A stretch of 12,023 nucleotides of DNA from Actinomycetota bacterium (GTDB lineage: Bacteria > Actinomycetota > Actinomycetes > Nanopelagicales > Nanopelagicaceae): NCBI GenBank assembly GCA_009705235.1, contig WLCR01000016.1, forward strand, positions 1-12,023, given 5' to 3'. A model generated the notes under the pieces. That model was given only the letters and a program-made list of their open reading frames with translations. It was not told the DNA's origin and did no database searches. The position numbers and the translations under genes are program-made. Positions 6,411 through 12,023 of this stretch are shown here, piece by piece. Every line of letters starts with the position of its first letter. The stretch's first letter is position 1.

Positions 6411-7591
6411 TAGACCACGAGTATCGCCCGCGCTTTCACTTCACGCCTGCAAAAAATTGGATGAATGATCCCAATGGTTTGGTGTGGCATAAGGGCGAGT
6501 ACCACCTATTTTTTCAGCACAATCCTTGTGGTGTGCAATGGGGACACATGTCCTGGGGGCATGCAGTTTCAAAAGATCTATTGAATTGGAAAGAGTTGCC
6601 TGTAGCAATTGCAGAAGATGATGACGGAGCAATATTTTCTGGAAGTGCCGTCAGCATTGGCGATGAAATAGTCGCTATATACACGCGCCATACAGAGACC
6701 CATCAATCACAATGCATCGCTCGGAGTTTGGACAACGGCCGAAGTTTTGTGAAGTTTGACCACAATCCAGTTCTTGATGAAAATAAAAAAGATTTTAGAG
6801 ATCCAAAGGTTTTTCAGTATGAAGATCATTGGATTATGTGTGCGGTTCAACCTTGGGATCACCAAGTGTCTTTTTACAAATCTTTGGATCTAATCACTTG
6901 GCAACATTTAAGTAATTTTGGTCCCGCAGCAGCCATTGGCGGGGTTTGGGAATGCCCAGATTTGTTTCCACTAACAATTGACGGACAACAGGTTTGGGTT
7001 TTATTGGTTTCACTTAATCCTGGTGGTTTGTATGGATCCGGAACTCAATACTTTATCGGCGATTTTGATGGGGCTACTTTTACTCCCAAGTATTCAACTG
7101 ATGAACCACGTTGGTTAGATTACGGAAGAGATAATTATGCGGGCGTAACTTTTAATAATGAACCAAATGGGAAAAGAATTCTTATTGGTTGGATGGCTAA
7201 TTGGGAACATGTGAAAGAGCATCCTGAAACTTCCTGGACAAATGCAATGACGATCCCACGAGAATTAGGTTTAGCAAAATACGCAGATGAAATTGTTGTA
7301 ACACAGCAACCAATGTGTTCGCTTACATATGAAATAGAAATGCCAATGCCTAACAGTGGAGTAATTGGTTTACAAGGTTTTGTTAAAGTTGGTTATAACG
7401 CGGATAAGAAAGTTATCTTTGTTGATCAATTTGAAGCACCGTATGAAATTGATGGCGGAGAATTACATTTGAAAGTTGTAGTCGACCAATCCTCTGTAGA
7501 ACTGTTTACGGGTGACGGGATCCGAGCAATCACGGTTGCGACTTTTCCACCTGTGGGGACGTCACGAGATTTGGCCAGTTTTAGCCAATAA
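6404..7591 (+). CDS. Cytoplasmic GH32 beta-fructosidase (sucrose / sucrose-6-phosphate hydrolase type)
   Basis: GH32 enzymes hydrolyse the beta-fructosyl bond of sucrose, sucrose-6-phosphate or fructans with retention. From GTG 6404 the protein has 395 residues. The nucleophile motif WMNDPNGL is at 19-26 (D22). FSGS is at 78-81, the transition-state stabiliser motif RDPK at 132-135 (D133), and the acid/base motif WECPD at 182-186 (E183). GWM is at 262-264, and the end-of-domain motif DQSSVELF at 361-368. There is no signal peptide, so it acts inside the cell. The C-terminal beta-sandwich is shorter than in typical 450-500-residue members, mostly in its first strands. It lies just before a sugar-binding protein and two permeases, so imported sucrose or a short fructoside is the likely substrate. 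No sugar-phosphotransferase gene is nearby, which favours free sucrose over the phosphate. Codons are AT-ending and plain compared with the next gene. Confidence 0.92.
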   Translation: MSLDHEYRPRFHFTPAKNWMNDPNGLVWHKGEYHLFFQHNPCGVQWGHMSWGHAVSKDLLNWKELPVAIAEDDDGAIFSGSAVSIGDEIVAIYTRHTETHQSQCIARSLDNGRSFVKFDHNPVLDENKKDFRDPKVFQYEDHWIMCAVQPWDHQVSFYKSLDLITWQHLSNFGPAAAIGGVWECPDLFPLTIDGQQVWVLLVSLNPGGLYGSGTQYFIGDFDGATFTPKYSTDEPRWLDYGRDNYAGVTFNNEPNGKRILIGWMANWEHVKEHPETSWTNAMTIPRELGLAKYADEIVVTQQPMCSLTYEIEMPMPNSGVIGLQGFVKVGYNADKKVIFVDQFEAPYEIDGGELHLKVVVDQSSVELFTGDGIRAITVATFPPVGTSRDLASFSQ

Positions 7592-7626
7592 CGACACGAT
7601 TTTGCACGCTTTCACGCTCAAGAGGG

Positions 7627-7646
7627 ACTGTAAAAAACTGCAAAAA
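7627..7646 (+). repeat. Tandem 10-bp A-tract repeat
   Basis: ACTGTAAAAA (7627-7636) is followed directly by ACTGCAAAAA (7637-7646), matching at nine of ten positions. The A-tracts are therefore spaced one helical turn apart and would bend the DNA upstream of the LacI-type operator and the binding-protein gene. It may be structural or a tandem regulator site. Confidence 0.45.
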
Positions 7647-7660
7647 ACCTCATAAATCTT

Positions 7661-7676
7661 TGGCAAAGCGTTACCA
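7661..7676 (+). promoter_or_regulatory. LacI-family operator upstream of the sugar-binding protein gene
   Basis: TGGCAAAGCGTTACCA is a 16-bp even palindrome with a central CG: the left half TGGCAAAG matches the reverse complement of the right half (TGGTAACG) at six of eight positions. This has the form of LacI/GalR-family operators (TGG.AA.CG.TT.CCA). It sits 93 bases before the binding-protein start and after the GH32 gene. No LacI-type regulator gene is in the window. The exact -35/-10 around it could not be assigned with confidence. Confidence 0.6.
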
Positions 7677-7723
7677 CAAAATGCTTTTTTACCTGTATCT
7701 GCCCTAGTACTTTTCGCAGCGAT

Positions 7724-7745
7724 GAGGTGTGCCTTCGTACACCTC
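7724..7745 (+). promoter_or_regulatory. Leader hairpin before the sugar-binding protein gene
   Basis: GAGGTGT (7724-7730) pairs perfectly with ACACCTC (7739-7745). A G-U pair (7731/7738) extends the stem around a CCTTCG loop. It lies 11 bases before the AAAGGA ribosome site and has no U-tract, so it is more likely a 5' stabilising or regulatory stem than a terminator. Confidence 0.45.
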
Positions 7746-7756
7746 GTACCCCTTCG

Positions 7757-7762
7757 AAAGGA
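7757..7762 (+). promoter_or_regulatory. Ribosome binding site of the sugar-binding protein gene
   Basis: AAAGGA lies 6 bases before ATG 7769. It selects this start over the upstream in-frame GTG at 7727, which would put 14 extra residues in front of a perfectly formed signal peptide. Confidence 0.75.
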
Positions 7763-7768
7763 ATCTTC

Positions 7769-9052
7769 ATGAAGAAAATTAGCGCTGCATTTATTGCAGT
7801 AGCGGTAGCAGCATCAGTTGCTGTTCTACCATCAGCACACGCTGCTGACGAAGTTACAATTTTTGGTGGCTTCGGTGGAGCTCAAGCTGAAGGCTTTCAA
7901 GCCGAGCTTAATGCTTTCGGCGCAGCAAACGGAATTAAAATTACATACACAACACTTGCTTCATACGACACAGATATTCGTGTAAAGGTAAAAGCAGGAC
8001 AAGCACCAAGCATCGGTATGTGGCCACAGCCAGGCGGATTGCTTGAGTACTCATCAGTTCTAGAACCAATCGACTCATTGAAGTCAGTTGATCTAGCAGG
8101 AATCAAGAAGTCACTTGTTCCAGGATGGGCTGGTCTTGCAACTAAGGGTGGAAAGACTTACGGTCTTCCAGTTTCTGCAAACGTGAAGTCACTTGTTTGG
8201 TACAACCCAGCAAACTTCAAGGCTGCAGGATTGACTGTTCCAAAGACAGATGCAGACATGACAAAGTTGACTGCAACAATCAAGGCAAAAAAGCTTGGCT
8301 TCCCTTGGTGTATCGGTATTGAGTCAGGTGGCGCAACAGGTTGGGCTGCAACTGACTGGATGGAAGAGTACGTACTTCGTTACGGCGGAGAAGCAGAATA
8401 CACAGCATGGTGGAAGGGCAAGCTTGCTTGGTCATCACCAACAGTTCAGAAAGCAGCAAAGAAGTTTGCAGAAGTTGCACTAACACCAGGTAACGTAAAT
8501 GGTGGCGGTAAGGCAATTGCAGCTACAGGCTTCGGAACAACAGCTAGCTTGTTTGCAACAGATAAGAACAAGTGCTTCATGATGCGTCAAGGCTCATTCA
8601 TCACTGACTTCTTCCCAGATGCAATCAAGGCTGAATACAAGGCTAATAACTTCACACACGTGGGCGTATTCAAGCTTCCAGCACCAGCTGGAACAACTGA
8701 TGCGGTTCTCGGTGGTGGAGATCTAGCTGCTGCATTTGATGCAAACCCAGCAACTCAGAAGGTCCTTAACTTCATCCTTTCTGACAAGCTAGGTACAGGC
8801 GCAATGCTTGCTACTTATCCTTCATACCTATCAGCACACAAGACATTCCCAAGTGCTGGTTACAAGAACCCAATCACAAAGAACATCGCTGGAATTCTTT
8901 CATCAGCAAAGCTCTTCGGATTTGATGGTTCAGATCTAGCTCCAGCAGTTGTTAACGCAGCTGAGTGGACAGAATTAACAAACTGGATCGCCGGCAAGAA
9001 GACTCAAAAGCAGGCATTTGATGCAATTGATGCTTCATGGAAAAAGGCTTAA
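7769..9052 (+). CDS. ABC transporter sugar-binding protein, alpha-glucoside (AglE-like) type
   Basis: Extracytoplasmic solute-binding protein that captures sugar and hands it to the permeases encoded downstream. The protein has 427 residues. The signal peptide is MKKISAAFIAVAVAASVAVL and cleavage is most likely after SAHA (22-25). There is no lipobox cysteine. The mature protein has the type-1 extracellular sugar-binding fold, with motifs of the alpha-glucoside subgroup: MWPQPGGLLEY (84-94), PVSANVKSLVWYNP (134-147), GFPWCIGIESGGATGWAATDW (177-197) and KCFMMRQGSF (268-277). C181 and C269 are the only cysteines and may form a disulfide. Codons are strongly biased to AAG, AAC, TTC and TAC, as expected for an abundant protein. 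It is preceded by a LacI-type operator and followed by a strong hairpin before the permeases. The likely ligand is sucrose or another glucoside, inferred from the adjacent GH32 gene. Confidence 0.92.
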   Translation: MKKISAAFIAVAVAASVAVLPSAHAADEVTIFGGFGGAQAEGFQAELNAFGAANGIKITYTTLASYDTDIRVKVKAGQAPSIGMWPQPGGLLEYSSVLEPIDSLKSVDLAGIKKSLVPGWAGLATKGGKTYGLPVSANVKSLVWYNPANFKAAGLTVPKTDADMTKLTATIKAKKLGFPWCIGIESGGATGWAATDWMEEYVLRYGGEAEYTAWWKGKLAWSSPTVQKAAKKFAEVALTPGNVNGGGKAIAATGFGTTASLFATDKNKCFMMRQGSFITDFFPDAIKAEYKANNFTHVGVFKLPAPAGTTDAVLGGGDLAAAFDANPATQKVLNFILSDKLGTGAMLATYPSYLSAHKTFPSAGYKNPITKNIAGILSSAKLFGFDGSDLAPAVVNAAEWTELTNWIAGKKTQKQAFDAIDASWKKA

Positions 9053-9085
9053 GCGCTTAGCTTTAGCTAAAACCAAAGTGTAAAG

Positions 9086-9120
9086 ATCAGCGCCAGTGGA
9101 TATTTTCCACTGGCGCTGAT
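9086..9120 (+). terminator. Strong hairpin between binding protein and permeases (attenuating terminator or mRNA-stabilising stem)
   Basis: ATCAGCGCCAGTGGA (9086-9100) and TCCACTGGCGCTGAT (9106-9120) are perfect 15-bp inverted repeats around a TATTT loop. No run of T follows (TTGCACTAC), so it is not a textbook intrinsic terminator. Placed 33 bases after the binding-protein stop and 39 before the permease start, it would protect the upstream mRNA or cause partial termination. Either would give an excess of binding protein over permeases. Confidence 0.75.
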
Positions 9121-9159
9121 TGCACTACAGTTACTTTTCTATCAGATATAGGGAACTCA

Positions 9160-10149
9160 ATGAAAGATCTGTTGACCGCAGCACAAGCCGTAATTGGCGG
9201 TATTGCGATTACTGCGCTCATTTATTGGCTTCTCAATCTGTTGATTCATCGCCTACCTGAAAAGATCAAGAAAAAGATAGAACCTTACGTTTTCATCGGT
9301 CCAGTTCTAATTCTTATTGGAATTTTTATTGTGATTCCAACAATTCAATCTATTCGCCTCAGCTTTATGGAGGAAGAGATTGATGGCTCGACAACTTGGG
9401 TTGGATTACAAAACTTTAAGGATTTGTTTGCCGAAGAGTATTTCCCAAGCATGGTTGTCAACAATCTAATGTGGATTGCAATTGTTCCGCTTCTGACTGT
9501 ATCTATTGGATTAGCGATCGCACAACTTGCTAATAATGTTGGTTCTCGCTCCGAAAAGATTTTCAAATCAATATTTTTTATGCCCATGACAATTTCATTT
9601 GTCAGCGCTGCCGTTATCTGGCGATATATTTACGCCTACGCCCCTGAAGGACAAGATCAGGTTGGGCTACTTAATACACTGTGGATCAAGCTTGGCGGAT
9701 CTCCTCAAGCCTGGTTCCAGATCGAGTCCTTTAGATTTAATAATCTCTTACTGATGGTCATATTGATCTGGCTAAGTGCCGGGTATTCCATGGTTCTTTT
9801 GTCTGCAGCAATCAAGAGCGTGCCCGAAGATACATTGGAAGCAGGGCGCGTAGATGGTGCCAACACAGGACAAATCTTTTTCAAGATTGTTCTTCCTCAG
9901 ATCTGGCCAACCGTTGTTGCAGTATTTATCACCGTTTTAATCGGTGCAATGAAGATTTTCGATATCGTATTGGCGATGACTGGTGGAAATTACAACACCA
10001 CAGTTCTGGCCCAAACTTTTTATCTTGAGTACTTCATTTATGGAAACACCGGAAAAGCAATGGCAGCGGTCGTAATTTTGATTGCAGCAATTATTCCTGT
10101 GATGTTTTACCAAGTTCGCCACTATCGAAAGTTTGAGGCTGCGCGATGA
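9160..10149 (+). CDS. ABC sugar transporter permease 1 (AglF/MalF-like)
   Basis: Inner-membrane subunit of a carbohydrate importer of the MalFG class. The protein has 329 residues. An extra N-terminal hydrophobic helix (about 8-30) and a basic linker (RLPEKIKKK) precede the standard core. That core begins with FIGPVLILIGIFIVIPTIQSIRLSF (45-69) and contains about six further membrane segments. The cytoplasmic EAA loop is EAGRVDGANTGQIFFKIVLP (227-246), the docking site for the ATPase. FDIVLAMTGGNYNTTVLAQTFY (267-288) is typical of sugar permeases. The start ATG has AGGGA a few bases upstream (9149-9153). The stop overlaps the next permease start (ATGA, 10146-10149). It pairs with the following gene, and no ATP-binding subunit is encoded nearby. 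Confidence 0.93.
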   Translation: MKDLLTAAQAVIGGIAITALIYWLLNLLIHRLPEKIKKKIEPYVFIGPVLILIGIFIVIPTIQSIRLSFMEEEIDGSTTWVGLQNFKDLFAEEYFPSMVVNNLMWIAIVPLLTVSIGLAIAQLANNVGSRSEKIFKSIFFMPMTISFVSAAVIWRYIYAYAPEGQDQVGLLNTLWIKLGGSPQAWFQIESFRFNNLLLMVILIWLSAGYSMVLLSAAIKSVPEDTLEAGRVDGANTGQIFFKIVLPQIWPTVVAVFITVLIGAMKIFDIVLAMTGGNYNTTVLAQTFYLEYFIYGNTGKAMAAVVILIAAIIPVMFYQVRHYRKFEAAR

Positions 10150-11009
10150 GTTATTCAAACGGTACAACAAAGAGTCGTGGTTCATTTATAGTTCTTGTGT
10201 TTCTCTCAGCTTTGTGGCTATTGCCAACTGTTGGGCTATTTATTACGTCACTGCGCGCCAAGGGCGAGGCGCAAACTAGTGGTTGGTGGGATGTTCTGCT
10301 CAACCCATTTTCACAAGACTGGGATTTAAGTTCGTACACAACAGTCTTAACAGAAAATAAACTAGCAACTAGTTTTATCTCTTCATTGGCCGTGACTATT
10401 CCCGCAACAATCTTGCCTTTGCTATTTGCAGCTTATGCAGCGTTCGGTTTTACATTTCTAACTTTTCGGGGCCGCGAGTTTTTCTTTTCAGTAATTATCG
10501 GTTTGCTGGTCGTTCCACTACAAGGTGCGCTGGTTCCGGTTTTAAAGATGTTTATTTCCTTCACCGATAAAACCGGGATCGAAATATCTGGGCAATATGC
10601 AGCGGCATGGTTTGTACACTCGGCTTTTGCCATGCCGCTTGCTATTTATATTTTACGTAATTACATGATGACGATCCCAAACACATTAATCGAAGCAGCG
10701 CGCATGGATGGTGCAAGTAACTTCACAATTTTCTGGAGACTTGTTCTCCCGATCTCTGTTCCGGCGCTTGCATCCTTTGCAATCTTCCAGTTCCTGTGGG
10801 TGTGGAACGACTATCTGATCGCTTTCGTCTTTGTAGGAAACGAACGTCCAGTCTTGACCTACACATTGCTTGCCATGCTTGGTCAGTACGGAGAAGGCTG
10901 GCAAGCAGTTGCGGCCGGATCCTTCATCAGCCTTTCTGTGCCACTGTTGGTCTTTTTCACTCTGCAGCGGTACTTCATTCGGGGTCTAACCGCAGGGGCT
11001 GTGAAATAG
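10146..11009 (+). CDS. ABC sugar transporter permease 2 (AglG/MalG-like)
   Basis: Second membrane subunit of the same importer. The 287-residue protein has about six membrane segments. The first is FIVLVFLSALWLLPTVGLFITSLR (14-37). The EAA loop is EAARMDGASNFTIFWRLVLP (183-202), preceded by the characteristic RNYMMTIPNTLIEAA. WNDYLIAFVFVG (220-231) and the C-terminal LQRYFIRGLTAGAVK (273-287) are hallmarks of MalG-class permeases. PVLTYTLLAMLGQYGEGW (235-252) resembles alpha-glucoside permeases. It is translationally coupled to permease 1 by ATGA. No clear terminator follows in the 121 bases before hppA. Confidence 0.93.
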   Translation: MSYSNGTTKSRGSFIVLVFLSALWLLPTVGLFITSLRAKGEAQTSGWWDVLLNPFSQDWDLSSYTTVLTENKLATSFISSLAVTIPATILPLLFAAYAAFGFTFLTFRGREFFFSVIIGLLVVPLQGALVPVLKMFISFTDKTGIEISGQYAAAWFVHSAFAMPLAIYILRNYMMTIPNTLIEAARMDGASNFTIFWRLVLPISVPALASFAIFQFLWVWNDYLIAFVFVGNERPVLTYTLLAMLGQYGEGWQAVAAGSFISLSVPLLVFFTLQRYFIRGLTAGAVK

Positions 11010-11047
11010 GTTTTCACGCCCACCGTGCAGTAATAGATATGTGTAAT

Positions 11048-11078
11048 TTGCCTTAAACGGGGTTTCCTGACCTACACT
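11048..11078 (+). promoter_or_regulatory. Possible promoter of hppA
   Basis: TTGCCT (11048-11053) and TACACT (11073-11078, TANNNT) are separated by 19 bases, slightly long for a sigma-A promoter. Transcription would start near 11085 and give a leader of about 45 bases. Unlike the leaderless genes in the window, this gene has a strong ribosome site. Confidence 0.35.
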
Positions 11079-11118
11079 TCACCAGTCTCGCGCCTCAACC
11101 GAGCGCCACAACTCCAAC

Positions 11119-11125
11119 GGAGGAG
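11119..11125 (+). promoter_or_regulatory. Strong ribosome binding site of hppA
   Basis: GGAGGAG lies 5 bases before ATG 11131 and is the strongest Shine-Dalgarno match in the window. It fixes the hppA start and suggests high translation. Confidence 0.8.
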
Positions 11126-11130
11126 AACCT

Positions 11131-12023
11131 ATGCGTGCTTCAAGCACCGTATCGCTGGTCCAAGTGACCGGATCTAACCTGACATATGCCTACATCGTTC
11201 TAGGAATTTCCCTAGCTGCGCTGGCAATCGCCTATGGCCTACGCGCCCAGGTATTGGCAGCAAGTGATGGAACACCCAAGATGCGTGAAATTGCAGAAGC
11301 TGTGCAAGAAGGAGCCGCTGCGTTTTTATCTCGCCAGTTCCGCACACTTTCATATTTTGTAGCAATCGTATTTTTCCTTTTGTTCGCATTGCCTGGCGAT
11401 GCTGAAATTCGCGTCGGCCGTTCAATCTTCTTCTTACTAGGTGCGGCATTTTCTGCACTAGTTGGTTACAACGGTATGTGGCTTGCAGTGCGTGCAAATG
11501 TTCGCGTTGCAGATGCTGCACGTAACAAGGATGGCCAGAAGGCTGTTCAGATTGCGTTCCGTACAGGCGGCGTTGTTGGTATGACAACTGTTGGTCTTGG
11601 ACTAATTGGCGCGTCTCTTGTTGTGATCATTTACCGCGAGAACGCACCTGCTGTTCTTGAAGGCTTTGGTTTCGGCGCAGCGATGCTTGCAATGTTTATG
11701 CGCGTTGGTGGCGGAATCTTTACAAAGGCAGCAGATGTTGGAGCTGACCTTGTAGGTAAAGTTGAAAAGCATATTCCTGAAGATGACCCACGCAACGCAG
11801 CAACAATTGCTGACAACGTCGGAGACAACGTTGGTGACTGCGCCGGTATGGCAGCAGACTTGTTCGAGTCATACGCAGTAACACTTGTTGCAGCGTTAAT
11901 TCTTGGTAAGGCAGCATTTGGTGATGCTGGTCTGATTTACCCATTGATCGTTCCAGCAATCGGAACTGTTACAGCGGTTATCGGAATCTTCTTAACTAAG
12001 TTGCGCAGCACAGATAAGTCAGC
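11131..12023 (+). CDS. hppA: Membrane-bound H+-translocating pyrophosphatase, N-terminal part, cut by window end
   Basis: It couples hydrolysis of cytosolic pyrophosphate to ion pumping across the membrane. The frame is open from ATG 11131 to the last base (about 297 residues of a protein usually near 700-800). An N-terminal membrane helix (about 18-37) is followed by REIAEAVQEGAAAFLSRQFRT (from 52), with the conserved EGA.AFL. Further helices precede the substrate site: GGGIFTKAADVGADLVGKVE (193-212), with D202, D206 and K210, then IPEDDPRNAATIADNVGDNV (215-234) and GDCAGMAADLFESYAV (235-250). These Asp residues bind Mg-pyrophosphate. The residues that separate K+-dependent from K+-independent forms, and those that set Na+ or H+ specificity, lie outside the window. 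H+ pumping is therefore assumed from the commonest type in Actinobacteria. It follows the permease operon by 121 bases and probably has its own promoter. Confidence 0.95.
   Translation, partial: MRASSTVSLVQVTGSNLTYAYIVLGISLAALAIAYGLRAQVLAASDGTPKMREIAEAVQEGAAAFLSRQFRTLSYFVAIVFFLLFALPGDAEIRVGRSIFFLLGAAFSALVGYNGMWLAVRANVRVADAARNKDGQKAVQIAFRTGGVVGMTTVGLGLIGASLVVIIYRENAPAVLEGFGFGAAMLAMFMRVGGGIFTKAADVGADLVGKVEKHIPEDDPRNAATIADNVGDNVGDCAGMAADLFESYAVTLVAALILGKAAFGDAGLIYPLIVPAIGTVTAVIGIFLTKLRSTDKS

Larger units (their letters stand above)
7722..7772 (+). other. Possible 16-residue upstream reading frame in the leader of the binding-protein gene
   Basis: ATG 7722 opens a frame reading MRCAFVHLVPLRKESS and ending with a TGA at 7770-7772. 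That stop overlaps the ATG of the sugar-binding protein (ATGA, 7769-7772). The arrangement would allow translational coupling. A TACTTT box at 7708-7713, 8 bases upstream, could give a near-leaderless transcript. It may be chance; the frame contains the hairpin and the ribosome site of the next gene. Confidence 0.3.

Noticed and set aside
7571..7588. TTGGC / GCCAA inverted repeat at the GH32 3' end as a terminator
   Set aside because: A 5-bp stem with an 8-base loop and no following T-run; not distinguishable from chance.
7595..7616. Three CACG repeats after the GH32 stop as possible iterons
   Set aside because: The units are only four bases long and irregularly spaced (10 and 8 bases); no replication gene or other origin feature is present.
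8042..8053. CTTGAGTACTCA resembling HspR HAIR half-sites (CTTGAGT / ACTCAAG)
   Set aside because: The 7-base spacer of a HAIR operator is missing, the right half is incomplete, and it lies inside the binding-protein coding sequence.
11001..11017. Small hairpin GTGAAA / TTTCAC at the end of permease 2 as a terminator
   Set aside because: The stem is only 6 AT-rich base pairs, spans the stop codon and has no U-tract; too weak to call.
11174..11587. Minus-strand reading frame of 137 residues opposite hppA
   Set aside because: It is antisense to conserved hppA coding sequence and rich in Gln, His and Arg, as expected from reverse reading of this codon usage; no motif.

Overview
The window reads as a piece of a compact, moderately AT-rich actinobacterial chromosome. 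The order dnaK-grpE-dnaJ-hspR is typical of Actinobacteria. The very short or negative gene spacing, apparent leaderless starts, a proton-pumping pyrophosphatase and a sugar-import locus fit a streamlined freshwater actinobacterium (the acI / Nanopelagicales type). That taxonomic placement is an inference from gene content and base composition, not from a marker gene. No rRNA, tRNA, insertion sequence, phage gene or CRISPR array was seen, and no gene-free stretch exceeds 300 bases.

Region 1 (1-2622, + strand) is the heat-shock operon: the C-terminal part of DnaK, then GrpE, a J-protein and the MerR-family repressor HspR. Two of the junctions are ATGA overlaps. The J-protein has no zinc-finger domain and no cysteine at all, so it is a class B (CbpA-like) co-chaperone, which is unusual for this operon.

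Region 2 (2619-5159, - strand) is a two-gene operon. A DUF1800 gene lies upstream of a DUF1501 gene, and the DUF1501 protein carries a twin-arginine signal. The function of the pair is not established.

Region 3 (5204-6375) holds pyrE (orotate phosphoribosyltransferase, +) convergent with a DedA-family membrane protein (-). Both convergent pairs in the window (hspR/DUF1501 and pyrE/DedA) end on one shared TTAA, so each gene's stop lies inside the other. Both divergent pairs (DUF1800/pyrE and DedA/GH32) are separated by only 28-44 bases. In these gaps each gene has a TANNNT box 6-7 bases before its start codon, which suggests back-to-back leaderless promoters.

Region 4 (6404-11009, + strand) is a carbohydrate-use locus: a cytoplasmic GH32 beta-fructosidase, a LacI-type operator, a secreted sugar-binding protein and two permeases of the alpha-glucoside (AglEFG-like) class. 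The likely picture is import of sucrose or a short fructoside followed by hydrolysis inside the cell. The ATPase and the LacI-type regulator are not in the window. A perfect 15-bp hairpin separates the binding-protein gene from the permeases, as in malE-malF, and probably sets their expression ratio.

Region 5 (11131 to the end, + strand) is the N-terminal third or more of a membrane-bound H+-translocating pyrophosphatase, cut by the window edge.
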